A DNA stretch of 64,000 nt from Archaeoglobus_B sp964471215 (lineage in GTDB: Archaea; Halobacteriota; Archaeoglobi; Archaeoglobales; Archaeoglobaceae), in assembly GCA_964471215.1 (NCBI GenBank), contig CAYYFC010000001.1, positions 1 to 64,000 of the forward strand, written 5' to 3'. Below, piece by piece: positions 43,698 to 52,950 of this stretch. The notes under the pieces are model-generated. The model saw only the letters and a program-made list of their open reading frames with translations. It was not told the DNA's origin and did no database searches. How positions within the stretch are numbered: the first letter of the stretch is position 1; every line of letters starts with the position of its first letter. A program made the translations under genes and the position numbers.

Positions 43698-44169
43698 ATC
43701 ATCACCAGCAGAACGCTTCACACTTAAAATATTTTAAACTATCGGTTTTTATAGATTTAAAAATCAAACATCGATTTTGTCCATCTGAATTTTAAAGTCT
43801 CTATAAATTTCAGTCTCATTTGATTTCATCGTTATAACCTCAAACTTCAAAAGAAAACGAAAACTTTACAATATTTAAAAATGCATAACCACTCGCAGTT
43901 AAACTTTAACAACAATTCATACCCTTTCGATTTTTTGAAATTTGTCGACATAATGTTACTGCAATCGATTTTGGAGCTGTAGTGAAATTACACGGTTGTA
44001 TACGTGAGATCGAACTGTTTATGAAAAACTTTACATGCACATGAGTAAAAACCGATAATACGAGTTTAATAGCTTTAAATATACATCATGAGCGATGAAT
44101 GAAGATCTAATCTTAATATAACAAGGATACTTTTAAATTCAATCCAAAATAAAGGATTTATTCAAACTC
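43698..44169. other. Intergenic region, nothing definite seen
   Basis: 472 bases of AT-rich sequence between the radical SAM/SPASM gene and argD. It must hold the promoter of the former (minus strand, near TTTATAGATTTAAA at 43747-43760). No open frame, tRNA or clear repeat is seen. Confidence 0.4.
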
Positions 44170-45309
44170 TCAAGACCTTATGACCCTTCTCAATATCTCG
44201 ATTGCGTAATCGATTTCATCCTTACCTATTACGAGTGGCGGTACAAATCTCAGGTTATCGTTAGACGTTGCGTTCAGCACCAGACCCTTTTTCAATGCCT
44301 CAGAAACTATATTAAATGCATTCTCGAACCTCGCACCGATCATCAGACCCAAACCCCGTACATCATCACTTAATTCCCTTAATCTCTTTCTGAAGTATTC
44401 TCCCATTTTTTTCGAATTTTCAACCAATTTCTCCCTTTCGATTATTTCTATCGTGGCAAGCGATGCCGTACAGGCTAGCGGATTCCCACCGAAAGTCGAG
44501 GCATGCTCCGTTTTTGATAGCTTTTCGGACACCTCATCAGTTACACCTACACATCCGATCGGTATTCCCGATCCCATAGCCTTCGCCATTGTGATTATAT
44601 CCGGTTTAAATCCGTAATGATCCTTTGCGAACCATTCCCCAGTTCTCCCAAATCCTGTCTGTATCTCGTCAAATATAACTAAAAATCCGTGTTCGCTTCT
44701 TTCATCAAATATTGCCTTCACAAATTCTTTTTCAGCTAGATAAACACCTGCTTCACCCTGGATGAGCTCTAATATTATGCATGCCGTTTCATCGTCAACC
44801 TTTTTTTCCAGATCTTCTATATTATTCAGTTCTACAAACTCGACAGGCTTTATAAGAGGCTCAAAAGGAGTTCTGAATTCTTTTTTCCACGTTACGGATA
44901 AAGAACCCATTGTTCTTCCATGAAATCCATTTTTTAGTGCAACAAATTTTTTCCTTCCCGTAAACTTCCTCGATATTTTCAAAGCGCACTCAACTGCTTC
45001 AGTTCCGCTGTTACAGAAGAAGAACTTATCCAATCCCGTTATCTCGCTCAGCTTCTCCGCCAGTTTTATCTGTGGTATTGTGTAAAATAGATTTGAGACG
45101 TGAACGAGTTTCTGAAGCTGTTCACAAACCCTTTTTATAAAATAGGGGTGTGAGTGGCCTATTGAAACTGTCGCTATCCCGGCAATCATGTCCAAATACT
45201 TCTTTCCATTTTCATCGTAAAGCCAGCAACCTTCTCCTCTCACGAACAGGACTTCCTGTCTCCTATAAAACTGTATTATATATTTTTTTTCGAGTTCAAA
45301 CCACTTCAT
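44170..45309 (-). CDS. argD: Acetylornithine aminotransferase-type PLP enzyme
   Basis: Class III aminotransferase that makes N-acetylornithine in arginine synthesis; relatives also act on lysine intermediates. Seen: GEGCWLYDENGKKYLDMIAGIA, NSGTEAVECALK, GFHGRTMGSLSVT, LVIFDEIQTGFGRTG and the PLP lysine in ITMAKAMGSGIPIG. The protein is 379 aa from ATG 45309, the family's usual length; an upstream ATG at 45369 would add an atypical 20-residue leader. It is 90 bases downstream of ribB. Confidence 0.92.
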   Translation of the reverse strand: MKWFELEKKYIIQFYRRQEVLFVRGEGCWLYDENGKKYLDMIAGIATVSIGHSHPYFIKRVCEQLQKLVHVSNLFYTIPQIKLAEKLSEITGLDKFFFCNSGTEAVECALKISRKFTGRKKFVALKNGFHGRTMGSLSVTWKKEFRTPFEPLIKPVEFVELNNIEDLEKKVDDETACIILELIQGEAGVYLAEKEFVKAIFDERSEHGFLVIFDEIQTGFGRTGEWFAKDHYGFKPDIITMAKAMGSGIPIGCVGVTDEVSEKLSKTEHASTFGGNPLACTASLATIEIIEREKLVENSKKMGEYFRKRLRELSDDVRGLGLMIGARFENAFNIVSEALKKGLVLNATSNDNLRFVPPLVIGKDEIDYAIEILRRVIRS

Positions 45310-45399
45310 AAGTCGAGTTAAATTGTATACTTTAAAAAATCTATTATAACACGGGCTAAAAAACTCCATTACACGATCTGTTTCTCTGAGCGGAAAAAG

Positions 45400-46107
45400 T
45401 CATTCGAACAGATTCATTCGAATCTCCTTAAACTCTCTATAGAACTTTACTATATCCTTCCCCTCCACAAACGGTATATCCTTTTCCTCAGCATACTTCA
45501 TGGCATTTGACTTCGACAGAGCTCTTCCAGTTTTATCATCGAGCATTTCGCATATGGCAACTGCTGGTGCAATTCCTGCCATTTCTGCCAGTGCAACACT
45601 CAGTTCGGTCTGACCAACCCTTTCGTATATGAGATTGTCCGACGCCCTAAGTATAGCCACATGTCCAGGGCTTCTAAATTCCTTTCCAAGATCAAACTCC
45701 ACATTTCTTGTCATAACGTAGTCGACAATTTCTCCCAATCTCCTTATCGTTAAAGCCCTGTCGTTATCAGTTATACCCGTAAACGTATCCCTATGATTGA
45801 CCCATATCGAAAAAGAGCTCCTTAAGTCATACTTTATATCGAAATCAGATATACTCTTTAATTCAGGCAATTTTTCGCTCGCAATTCTCAGTATATCGTG
45901 CATGAATGGAAGTTTCAGCCTTCTCGCAGCGGTTGGATGAATCGAGACGCATATCAATCCTCCGCCATCGATTCTCATCATAGCTATATCCTTAGGTTTA
46001 ATTGTTATGGCAGGAATTGCTATATCGGTCTCACCTTCTCTATCATCAAAGTCGTATATCAGTACGGGTTTTCCCTTTCTGAATCTCTTCAAAGCCTCTT
46101 CGATCAC
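45400..46107 (-). CDS. ribB: 3,4-dihydroxy-2-butanone-4-phosphate synthase
   Basis: Converts ribulose-5-phosphate to the four-carbon unit of riboflavin. The acidic catalytic loop DDREGETDIAI is near residue 21, with HRDTFTGITDNDRALTI and FRSPGHVAIL following. The protein is a stand-alone 235 aa, without the GTP cyclohydrolase II domain found in bacterial fusions. Its ATG overlaps the ribK stop by 4 bases, so ribK-ribB is one coupled operon. Confidence 0.95.
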   Translation of the reverse strand: MIEEALKRFRKGKPVLIYDFDDREGETDIAIPAITIKPKDIAMMRIDGGGLICVSIHPTAARRLKLPFMHDILRIASEKLPELKSISDFDIKYDLRSSFSIWVNHRDTFTGITDNDRALTIRRLGEIVDYVMTRNVEFDLGKEFRSPGHVAILRASDNLIYERVGQTELSVALAEMAGIAPAVAICEMLDDKTGRALSKSNAMKYAEEKDIPFVEGKDIVKFYREFKEIRMNLFE

Positions 46108-46760
46108 AGTATCACCTCCACCTCGACATAGTCACCATCCTTTAACCCCAAGGCATCTCTGAGCTTTACAGGTGCTATGACCTCCAAAACATCTTTAGGA
46201 TAGTGTGTTCTCTTTGGTAAAACAACAGCACCTTTTATTCCATGAATTCTACATTTAAATGCCTTTACATCTCCAAATGTTCTGTGAGGTGTCTTAAATC
46301 CGTTTATCATTATACCCTCCTCCTCATCAAGTCTCCTCCTAAAAAACATCTGCTCTCTAGGTATTTTTAGATTGAGAGTCCCAGGATATGGTTCGAACCC
46401 GAGTTTTTCGATGAACTGTTTTTTATACCCGTTAAGGGACACGTAATACCTTCCCTCCCCAATCCCGCTAAAGACCCTCCCTCTTATAATTATCGACTCC
46501 TCTCCCTCGAATATCTTCCTGTAATCGAGGTACTCCCTGTACAGTATCTCCTTACCCCTTTCGGTTATAACTATGAACTGTCCATCCTTTGTAAGTGTCC
46601 TTTCAATTAATCCCCTTTCCTCAAGTTCCTTAAGCTTTCTAGCTGCAGTCTGAACGCTCTGATTTATTTTATCCGCAAGCTCTCTTGAACTTATCTTTAA
46701 AACCTTTTTTGTTGCATTCATCAAAGCTAAAACTTTCAGGACCTCTAGCATCTCAATCAT
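46104..46760 (-). CDS. ribK: CTP-dependent riboflavin kinase fused to a winged helix (RbkR type)
   Basis: Residues 1 to about 85 form a winged helix-turn-helix (SSRELADKINQSVQTAARKL), and about 90-218 the archaeal CTP-dependent riboflavin kinase (GEGRYYVSLNGYKKQF, LGFEPYPGTLNLKI). Archaeal proteins of this architecture (RbkR) are described as both FMN-making enzymes and repressors of riboflavin genes. A palindrome over its own start codon is the obvious candidate operator. The start is ATG 46760 or ATG 46751. Confidence 0.93.
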   Translation of the reverse strand: MIEMLEVLKVLALMNATKKVLKISSRELADKINQSVQTAARKLKELEERGLIERTLTKDGQFIVITERGKEILYREYLDYRKIFEGEESIIIRGRVFSGIGEGRYYVSLNGYKKQFIEKLGFEPYPGTLNLKIPREQMFFRRRLDEEEGIMINGFKTPHRTFGDVKAFKCRIHGIKGAVVLPKRTHYPKDVLEVIAPVKLRDALGLKDGDYVEVEVIL

Positions 46761-46774
46761 GAGATGTTTCTCAT
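46759..46774. promoter_or_regulatory. Palindrome over the ribK start, candidate RbkR operator
   Basis: ATGAGA (46759-46764) and TCTCAT (46769-46774) are perfect inverted arms separated by four bases. They lie between a TATA-like element (minus strand AATTTATACC, about 46779-46788) and the ribK ATG, which would make a nearly leaderless mRNA. An autoregulating RbkR would be expected to bind here. Confidence 0.45.
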
Positions 46775-46855
46775 AAATGGTATAAATTGTTTTCCATTAC
46801 ACATCGGAGGAATCTGACAAAAGTGTGTTATACTGAGGTTACCCTCTTTAGGTTG

Positions 46856-47722
46856 ATGAAGATAAAACCTATCGCATTTGATTCGTTCGGCGCTAGAAGC
46901 ATGTGCACGTCGATTGAAACCAGGGAATTGAAGATAATCATAGATCCAAGTGTGGCCCTAGGACCTAAGAGATACGGATTACCGCCTCATGAAATTGAAA
47001 TAAGAAGGAAAGAAGAGCTATGGTTGGATATTAAGAAAGAGGTGCTTGATTCCGATGTAGTAATCATAACGCACTACCACTACGATCACCACAATCCCAG
47101 AGAACCGGAAATACTTCAGAAAAAGGTTTTACTATTAAAACATCCGGAAAATGCTATAAATAAAAGTCAGATGACGAGATCGAAGTTCTTTTTGGGTTTA
47201 TTAAATCAGTTGAAGTATAAACCGAAAATAGATTTTGCAGATTCGAAGGAATTCGAATTTGGAAATTTAAGGATATCATTTTCGGAACCGGTACCTCATG
47301 GATGCGATACAAGACTTGGATACGTCTTAGAAGTCCTAATAGAAGAAAAGGATAGATTTCTGTTTACATCTGATGTAGAGGGTATTACGGATGATAGTCA
47401 GCTTCAATTCGTATTGAAATCAGATCCAGATGTGATATTCATGGACGGTCCCATGACGTACATGCCGCATATATTCAATAAAAAGCTTTTAAATAAATCC
47501 ATTGAAAATATACTGAAAGTATTTGAAAAAACAGGTGTTAAAACTATAGTTCTTGACCATCATCTGACAAGAGACCTAAAATGGAGGGATAAAATTCGTA
47601 AACTCTTTGATAAAGCAGAAGAGTTTAATATTGAACTTAAATCTGCATCAGAGTTCTTTGGAATTAAAGAACAGCTTCTTGAAGCTAGAAGGAAGGAGCT
47701 TTATTCTAAATCAAAGCTATGA
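46856..47722 (+). CDS. Metallo-beta-lactamase-fold hydrolase (UPF0282-like)
   Basis: A 288-residue MBL-fold protein. The metal motif is THYHYDHHNP near residue 79 (HxHxDH), with further likely ligands in PHGCDTRLGY, FTSDVEG and LDHHLTRDL. The N-terminus PIAFDSFGARSMCT is characteristic of the archaeal UPF0282 group, whose substrate is unknown to me. ATG 46856 matches the family start; the frame's earlier ATG at 46787 adds an implausible leader. It ends 17 bases inside the torD-like gene on the other strand. Confidence 0.8.
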   Translation: MKIKPIAFDSFGARSMCTSIETRELKIIIDPSVALGPKRYGLPPHEIEIRRKEELWLDIKKEVLDSDVVIITHYHYDHHNPREPEILQKKVLLLKHPENAINKSQMTRSKFFLGLLNQLKYKPKIDFADSKEFEFGNLRISFSEPVPHGCDTRLGYVLEVLIEEKDRFLFTSDVEGITDDSQLQFVLKSDPDVIFMDGPMTYMPHIFNKKLLNKSIENILKVFEKTGVKTIVLDHHLTRDLKWRDKIRKLFDKAEEFNIELKSASEFFGIKEQLLEARRKELYSKSKL

Positions 47723-48320
47723 GCTCTTTTAATATATTTTTATCAAATCTTATGAAATTTTTCAGAATCTTTGCTATACCTCTGTAAAATTTTGCTTCCG
47801 GATGCTTCTCGATTTTTTCGCAGAACTTGAATACCCAGCCTTCTATTTCATTAAGCATCTCGTTCTGCTTTATCAGTTCATCCTTGTTACCGTTCAAAAA
47901 CTCTCTGCAGCTCTCAGCCATAAATGCTAGCTCAACACCTATATGATCGGCAGGTTCGTTGTAATCATATTTATATCCAAATTTCTTATATTTTTCTTTT
48001 ATTCTAAGGGTGACGGGTCCATACGGGTTCTCCCCCTCATAAGTAGATTGATAGGGTGATACGTAATCGGAAAAAGGTCCTATGAATACAGCCGTGTATT
48101 CCTGCCTTATGGCTCTTTCGATTTCTTCGACATCGGAGAAATTAGCTGCAAATTCTCTTATGATTTCCACACCCTCCTTTATCTCCCCAATCTCTGGAAA
48201 CCCAACCTTACCCTTCATCAAGTCCTCAAGGAAATCCCTTGACGGTATATTTAGGAGAACCGATGAAAGAAAGCAGTACATACCCATTCTACCCTTCACT
48301 ATCTCCTCCAGCATGCTCAA
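47706..48320 (-). CDS. TorD/DmsD-family molybdoenzyme chaperone
   Basis: A 204-residue helical chaperone. EYTAVFIGPFSDYVSPYQST is the family's conserved EY...GP...PY pattern. Such chaperones bind the apo-form of a bis-MGD oxidoreductase and help insert the cofactor before export. Last gene of the fdhD-mobA-moaA-polyferredoxin operon, overlapping the preceding gene by about 26-32 bases. The client enzyme is not in the window. Confidence 0.82.
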   Translation of the reverse strand: MSMLEEIVKGRMGMYCFLSSVLLNIPSRDFLEDLMKGKVGFPEIGEIKEGVEIIREFAANFSDVEEIERAIRQEYTAVFIGPFSDYVSPYQSTYEGENPYGPVTLRIKEKYKKFGYKYDYNEPADHIGVELAFMAESCREFLNGNKDELIKQNEMLNEIEGWVFKFCEKIEKHPEAKFYRGIAKILKNFIRFDKNILKELIALI

Positions 48321-50010
48321 TCCTCCTCTTTTTAATTTCCTCTAACTCCTTTACTATCTCTTCGTACAGACCCTCCAACAAAACTACAGGTCTACATTCC
48401 GTACAGAACAAAAGTGCTTTTTCCATACCAGTTATCTTCTTCAACTTTTCATACGCCTTTCTCGATATGTGTTCCTTACCGCATCTGGGACATCTTACCA
48501 TTTCATCCTGAAAAACGACAGTTTCTTTAAGGCCGTTGAAATCGAGCATCTTCTTCAGTTCTATCGCCTTTTCCGGACAGACTTGGACGCAGAGCTCACA
48601 TGCTATGCACAGGGCATGCGTGAAGACAAGTCTGTTTTTTTCAACTGTTATCGCATTTGACGGGCAAAAGTTTCTGCATGTGTTGCAAAGCGTACAGTTC
48701 TGATTTATACTTATTTTTCCAAAGTATTTCGTCTCAAATACGGGATTCTTAACGGGATAATTCATGAGGATTTCAACGATTTCAAGCCACTGTAATCTCT
48801 TATTTTCTCCGCTTATCCTTCCTATTTTTACATCTGGTAACTTTTCTTTCCTCAACTTTTTCACAGTTTCCTTAAGATTTGTCCAGTCGGACATCTCCAG
48901 TCCGCCAAACCCAAAGGCTTTTAATGTCATTTTTGCAATCTCAAAACAATCCGTTCTCAACTTTTCACAGTCACATGGTATTACTACTACTCTGAATCCC
49001 TTTAGAATAGCATATAAATAATGAACTTCCGATATAGAATTTATACAAGGAACTATTATCGGTGCAACTGTCGGCAAGTCTTTTAAATCATTTAATCTGC
49101 CGAGAGCACTTTTACATACAAACGCTAAAGCATCATATTCTTCTGATAGGCTGGCAATGGAGTCTATCTTTTTCATTAATTTATCGTAAGGAATTAACTT
49201 ATTTTTAATAGCTGAGATTGGACAAATTGCAGAGCAGAATCCGCATCCCTCACAGCTTTCCAAACTAATTTCTATCTTTTCTAATTCTTTATTTATCGAT
49301 ATTGAATCTGTTGGACAGTTAAGACAGTGATTGCATCCCAGAAATCCACTTTTCATTACACCGCATATATCTGGATCTACTTCAACCGTTTTCAACTTTA
49401 GATAACTTTTAAGATTTGCGAGAACCTTGAATGCCCCTCTGTATTCATCCTTGTAAATTCCCTCGCATTCTCCATCCCAGTTTGGGTGTATTATCTGACC
49501 TGCCTCCAAAAAGTCAACTCTTTTTCCTGTTACTAGATCCTTTCCATCGATAAAGACCTTGAAGTTCCCTATTTTACCCTTAATATCCTTAACACGACCT
49601 TTTACAACTCTAATCTCATAAGGATAAAGCTTCTCCAAGGTCTCCCTTTTTTGCGTTACAACTGTCAGATCGCAGTTTATCGACAGGTCGTAAATTATCT
49701 CGAGGTTGTCCCCGACATAAACAACACTTTCCCCCGTTCTTATAACCTCTATTTCCCTATTGGATCTTATCCTCTCAGAGGCTATTATTGCCCTTGCAAC
49801 CTTCTCCGGTTTTTTAAATGCCTTCAAAACCCTCAGGTCCAGTACTTCGCAGTTTTCATATCTCGTACTGTGATATATCGCAGGACACGTAAACACGACG
49901 AATTCATCTTTTAAATCAATTTTCTCCTCACAATCTTCTATCAACACGACATCTTGTTCTCTGGCAAGATCTTCTACCTTAAATCCGATTTTCTTGCAAA
50001 GAACTATCAT
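48289..50010 (-). CDS. Polyferredoxin with four cluster motifs and zinc-type tail, molybdoenzyme-associated
   Basis: A 573-residue soluble protein. An N-terminal part of about 230 residues resembles a degenerate HdrA-like fold (GESVVYVGDNLEIIYDL). Then come CNHCLNCP and CEGCGFCSAICP, a middle domain of MvhD-like pattern (FVCKSALGRL, VVIPCDCEKL), CTLCNTCRNFCP and CIACELCVQVCP, and finally a CPRCGKEH...CTEC zinc ribbon. Probably an electron carrier or maturation partner for a molybdenum enzyme. It is 34 bases from moaA and overlaps torD. I do not know a characterised homologue. Confidence 0.75.
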   Translation of the reverse strand: MIVLCKKIGFKVEDLAREQDVVLIEDCEEKIDLKDEFVVFTCPAIYHSTRYENCEVLDLRVLKAFKKPEKVARAIIASERIRSNREIEVIRTGESVVYVGDNLEIIYDLSINCDLTVVTQKRETLEKLYPYEIRVVKGRVKDIKGKIGNFKVFIDGKDLVTGKRVDFLEAGQIIHPNWDGECEGIYKDEYRGAFKVLANLKSYLKLKTVEVDPDICGVMKSGFLGCNHCLNCPTDSISINKELEKIEISLESCEGCGFCSAICPISAIKNKLIPYDKLMKKIDSIASLSEEYDALAFVCKSALGRLNDLKDLPTVAPIIVPCINSISEVHYLYAILKGFRVVVIPCDCEKLRTDCFEIAKMTLKAFGFGGLEMSDWTNLKETVKKLRKEKLPDVKIGRISGENKRLQWLEIVEILMNYPVKNPVFETKYFGKISINQNCTLCNTCRNFCPSNAITVEKNRLVFTHALCIACELCVQVCPEKAIELKKMLDFNGLKETVVFQDEMVRCPRCGKEHISRKAYEKLKKITGMEKALLFCTECRPVVLLEGLYEEIVKELEEIKKRRIEHAGGDSEG

Positions 50011-50044
50011 AACAAACCGACAGTACTCAGTTAAATATTACTTT

Positions 50045-50923
50045 CTATTTTACGTACGGTTCCCTTAGCTCAACTGCCTTTTTTATGGCACTTATCAACT
50101 CATCACCATCCAGACCCCTCACATCAACTAAGTTATCGTTTCTAAGCAAGCATGGCTTTATTTTTCCATCAGACGTTACCCTTATTCTAGTACAATGCAT
50201 ACAGAACTCCTTATGGAATGGTCGTACAAACTCGACGGCTTTGTCTTTAAATATGTACTGTTTTCTGGCATGCAGACCCCTTATTATAATCCTTTCAGCT
50301 ATGTTTCTGTATTTCTGCTCGATATTTGAAAGGCTGTAGTAGTATTCGGGCATGTTTAAAACTTCTATTAGCTGTAAGATCACGTCTATCCCTTTCTTAT
50401 TGAATTTGGATGTAAATTCAAGGAGGTCGTCAATTTCATCATCGTTTATACCTCTCAAAATTACCATGTTTACCTTTATAGGTGTCAATCCTGCATCGAA
50501 TGCAGAATGTATTCCGTCTATTACCCTATCTATCAAATTCCTTCCGGTTATCGACTTGTATCTATCTGATCTCAATGTATCCAGACTAACGTTTATCCTA
50601 TGCAGTCCGGCCTCCTTTAAATCGTATGCCTTCTTAGATAAGAGAGTTCCATTTGTTACAAGAGATATGTCGTTAAAAGGAGGCATAACTGATATTATAT
50701 CGGCTATATCCCTTCTTATAAGCGGTTCCCCTCCGGTTATCTTTACCTTTTTTACACCAAGCTGATAAAAAGCGTAACAGATCCTTTCTATCTCTTCAAC
50801 ACTCATGTCATCGGATATACCAGTTTCACCCTCTCTGTGGCAGTAAATACATTTTAAATTGCATTTACTTGTTACAGATATCCTCAGATGTTTTATAACC
50901 CTTCCATATCTATCGATAAGCAT
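50045..50923 (-). CDS. moaA: GTP 3',8-cyclase (MoaA)
   Basis: Radical SAM enzyme for the first step of molybdopterin synthesis from GTP. The N-terminal cluster is CNLKCIYC; the second cluster ligands are in FCMHCTRIRVTSDGKIKPCL. GGEPLIRRD and LVTNGTLL are typical SAM-contact segments. At 292 aa it is short, as in archaea, and lacks the C-terminal GG tail seen in bacteria. It overlaps mobA by 31 bases. Confidence 0.93.
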   Translation of the reverse strand: MLIDRYGRVIKHLRISVTSKCNLKCIYCHREGETGISDDMSVEEIERICYAFYQLGVKKVKITGGEPLIRRDIADIISVMPPFNDISLVTNGTLLSKKAYDLKEAGLHRINVSLDTLRSDRYKSITGRNLIDRVIDGIHSAFDAGLTPIKVNMVILRGINDDEIDDLLEFTSKFNKKGIDVILQLIEVLNMPEYYYSLSNIEQKYRNIAERIIIRGLHARKQYIFKDKAVEFVRPFHKEFCMHCTRIRVTSDGKIKPCLLRNDNLVDVRGLDGDELISAIKKAVELREPYVK

Positions 50924-51498
50924 TTTACCATCTCCAAATCATTTTTTGTATTTATATTTATAAAAGAAACTAGATTCTTATCAAATACCCTGAGCCTTTC
51001 AATCGGATAAAAAAGAGTGTTTAAATTTTCAAACGGTTTCACAACTCTTCTATTCCCATTTCTTATGCTTCTTTCTATTTCCTTAACAGAACTAGACGAG
51101 TAACAGGCGAGTAAGGGTTCCTTTTTTCCGTCACTCCAGACCGGTATTATCGCGTCCAAATTATTATCTACTGCAGTTTTGAATAGGAATTCTGCCAGAG
51201 CTCTTTTAATAAAAGGCATATCGACTGCTATTATTAGTGTATAATCCTTGAAATAATTAAGAGCAGAATATATACCAGCAAGAGGTCCGAAGTCTTTTAT
51301 TTCATCCTCTATAGTCCTTCCAAACCTCCTGTATATCTTCATCTGCTCCTTATCTCTGCAAACTATAACCAAATTACAATCTCTAAATCTATTCGTCAGT
51401 ATCTCGATAAAAGTCCTTTCACCAATTCTTATCAATCCCTTCTCATGCCCTATTCTTGTCCCCTTACCACCGACCAGTATCGCCACATTCAACGGCAT
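50893..51498 (-). CDS. mobA: Molybdenum cofactor guanylyltransferase
   Basis: Transfers GMP from GTP to Mo-molybdopterin to make the MGD form used by DMSO-reductase-family enzymes. The nucleotide-binding start LVGGKGTRIGHEKGL corresponds to the usual LAGGxSxRMGxxK; DFGPLAGIYSAL and IIAVDMPFI follow. About 201 aa from ATG 51498 (MPLNVAIL); ATG 51507 is possible. Its start lies within fdhD and its end within moaA. Confidence 0.9.
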   Translation of the reverse strand: MPLNVAILVGGKGTRIGHEKGLIRIGERTFIEILTNRFRDCNLVIVCRDKEQMKIYRRFGRTIEDEIKDFGPLAGIYSALNYFKDYTLIIAVDMPFIKRALAEFLFKTAVDNNLDAIIPVWSDGKKEPLLACYSSSSVKEIERSIRNGNRRVVKPFENLNTLFYPIERLRVFDKNLVSFININTKNDLEMVKCLSIDMEGL

Positions 51499-52051
51499 CC
51501 CCCTCAACTACTTCACTTCCAAACGAAACAACCGAAAGGCCTACATCCCTGCAAAACTCAAGTGCCAAATCAGTTATAGTCTTTTTTGTTACTATTAATG
51601 GTATTCCAGCCTTTGCACATTTTAAGGCTATCTCATGTGTTATTCTCGATGATATAAGTAGATAAGTTCGGTCGAACTCAGCACGCTTCTTTAAACCCAT
51701 TCCTATCACCTTTAGCACAGCCGCATGTCTGCTTATATCTATTGCCCTTGCAATAACTCCATTTTTACCAATTAAGACTGCTATGTGATGAGCCTTAGTG
51801 GGATCGTTTATATCTATATATCCTAAGCTATCTCTGATCATATCCATACTCCATATCTCTTTAGATTTTATTTTAAATCCGTGTTTTACCTTTACTTCCT
51901 CCATTTCAAATTCCTTAAGGCCCTCGACGTATACCAGACCGATCTTTAGCTCCTCTAAATTTTTAGGAGAACAGTTTATTATAAATTCTCTGCCATCAGC
52001 CCTAATTCTAAATATCCTTTCATTTGCTAGCATATTACTGCCTAGATGCAA
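51464..52051 (-). CDS. FdhD-like protein lacking the CxxC motif
   Basis: FdhD is a sulfur carrier that sulfurates bis-MGD for formate dehydrogenase and relatives. The C-terminal core is recognisable (DISRHAAVLKVIG, SSRITHEIALKCAKAGIPLI, LALEFCRDVGLSVVSF). The protein is only 195 aa against about 260, and the segment that carries the catalytic CxxC in bacterial FdhD is missing; its cysteines are isolated. It may bind cofactor without transferring sulfur. Start ATG 52051 or ATG 52033. First gene of the operon. Confidence 0.8.
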   Translation of the reverse strand: MHLGSNMLANERIFRIRADGREFIINCSPKNLEELKIGLVYVEGLKEFEMEEVKVKHGFKIKSKEIWSMDMIRDSLGYIDINDPTKAHHIAVLIGKNGVIARAIDISRHAAVLKVIGMGLKKRAEFDRTYLLISSRITHEIALKCAKAGIPLIVTKKTITDLALEFCRDVGLSVVSFGSEVVEGDAVECGDTGRW

Positions 52052-52090
52052 TTACACTAAAGTTTTATTGTTTGACGTATATGTGATCCT

Positions 52091-52909
52091 ATGAAAATAG
52101 GGACTGCAGGTGTTCCGAACTGTTCAAAGGACAGATCGACCATAGGCGGTATAAAAACGATTAGAGATATAGGATTGGATGCCATGGAAGTTCAGTTTGT
52201 AAGAGGTGTAAGGATGAACAGAGAAAAGGCTAAGGAGGTCAAGAAGGTTTCTGAAGATCTGAACGTTAAGCTCTCTGTTCATGCACCGTACTTCATAAAT
52301 TTAAACGCCGAGAGAAAGGATAAGATTGAGGCTAGCTTAAAGAGGTTGAGAGATACGATTCTCATAGGGGGAATATTTGCCAAAAACATAGTCTTCCATC
52401 CAGGATATTACTTAAAATCTTCAAAGGAGAAGGCGTATGAAAGGATCAGATGCAATCTAAAACTTATAGTGGAATTCATAGAGGATAAAGGCATCGATGT
52501 CATTCTGAGACCAGAGACGACTGGAAAGCCTACACAATTCGGTGAACTCGATGAGATATTAAAACTGTGCGAAGATCTCAACATTTTACCCTGCATAGAT
52601 TTCAGTCACATACACGCCAGAACTATGGCCATGAACAGTTATGATGAATTCTGCTCGATACTCGAAAGGATTGAGGAGAAGATTGGAAAGGAAGCTCTGA
52701 GGAATATGCACATGCATGTTAGCGGGATAGAGTACGGATTAAAGGGAGAGAAAAGACATCTAAATCTTAAGCAATCAGACTTTAAGTACGAAGATTTGCT
52801 TAGAGCTCTAAGGGATTTTAAAGTGGAAGGAACACTGATAGTTGAAAGTCCTAATCTGGAAGAAGATGCGCTTATGCTAAAGGATCTGTGGAACAAGCTA
52901 ATTTCCTGA
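52091..52909 (+). CDS. nfo: Endonuclease IV-type AP endonuclease
   Basis: TIM-barrel enzyme of base-excision repair that cuts at abasic sites using three zinc ions. Expected metal-ligand blocks are present: SVHAPYFINL, FHPGYY, RPETTG, CIDFSHIHAR, HMHVSGIEYG and IVESPN. Length 272 aa. It is divergent from the fdhD operon with a 39-base gap and is monocistronic. Confidence 0.9.
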   Translation: MKIGTAGVPNCSKDRSTIGGIKTIRDIGLDAMEVQFVRGVRMNREKAKEVKKVSEDLNVKLSVHAPYFINLNAERKDKIEASLKRLRDTILIGGIFAKNIVFHPGYYLKSSKEKAYERIRCNLKLIVEFIEDKGIDVILRPETTGKPTQFGELDEILKLCEDLNILPCIDFSHIHARTMAMNSYDEFCSILERIEEKIGKEALRNMHMHVSGIEYGLKGEKRHLNLKQSDFKYEDLLRALRDFKVEGTLIVESPNLEEDALMLKDLWNKLIS

Positions 52910-52950
52910 TTCATCAAGCAAAATTCTCCTATATAGATTCACCGATCACG

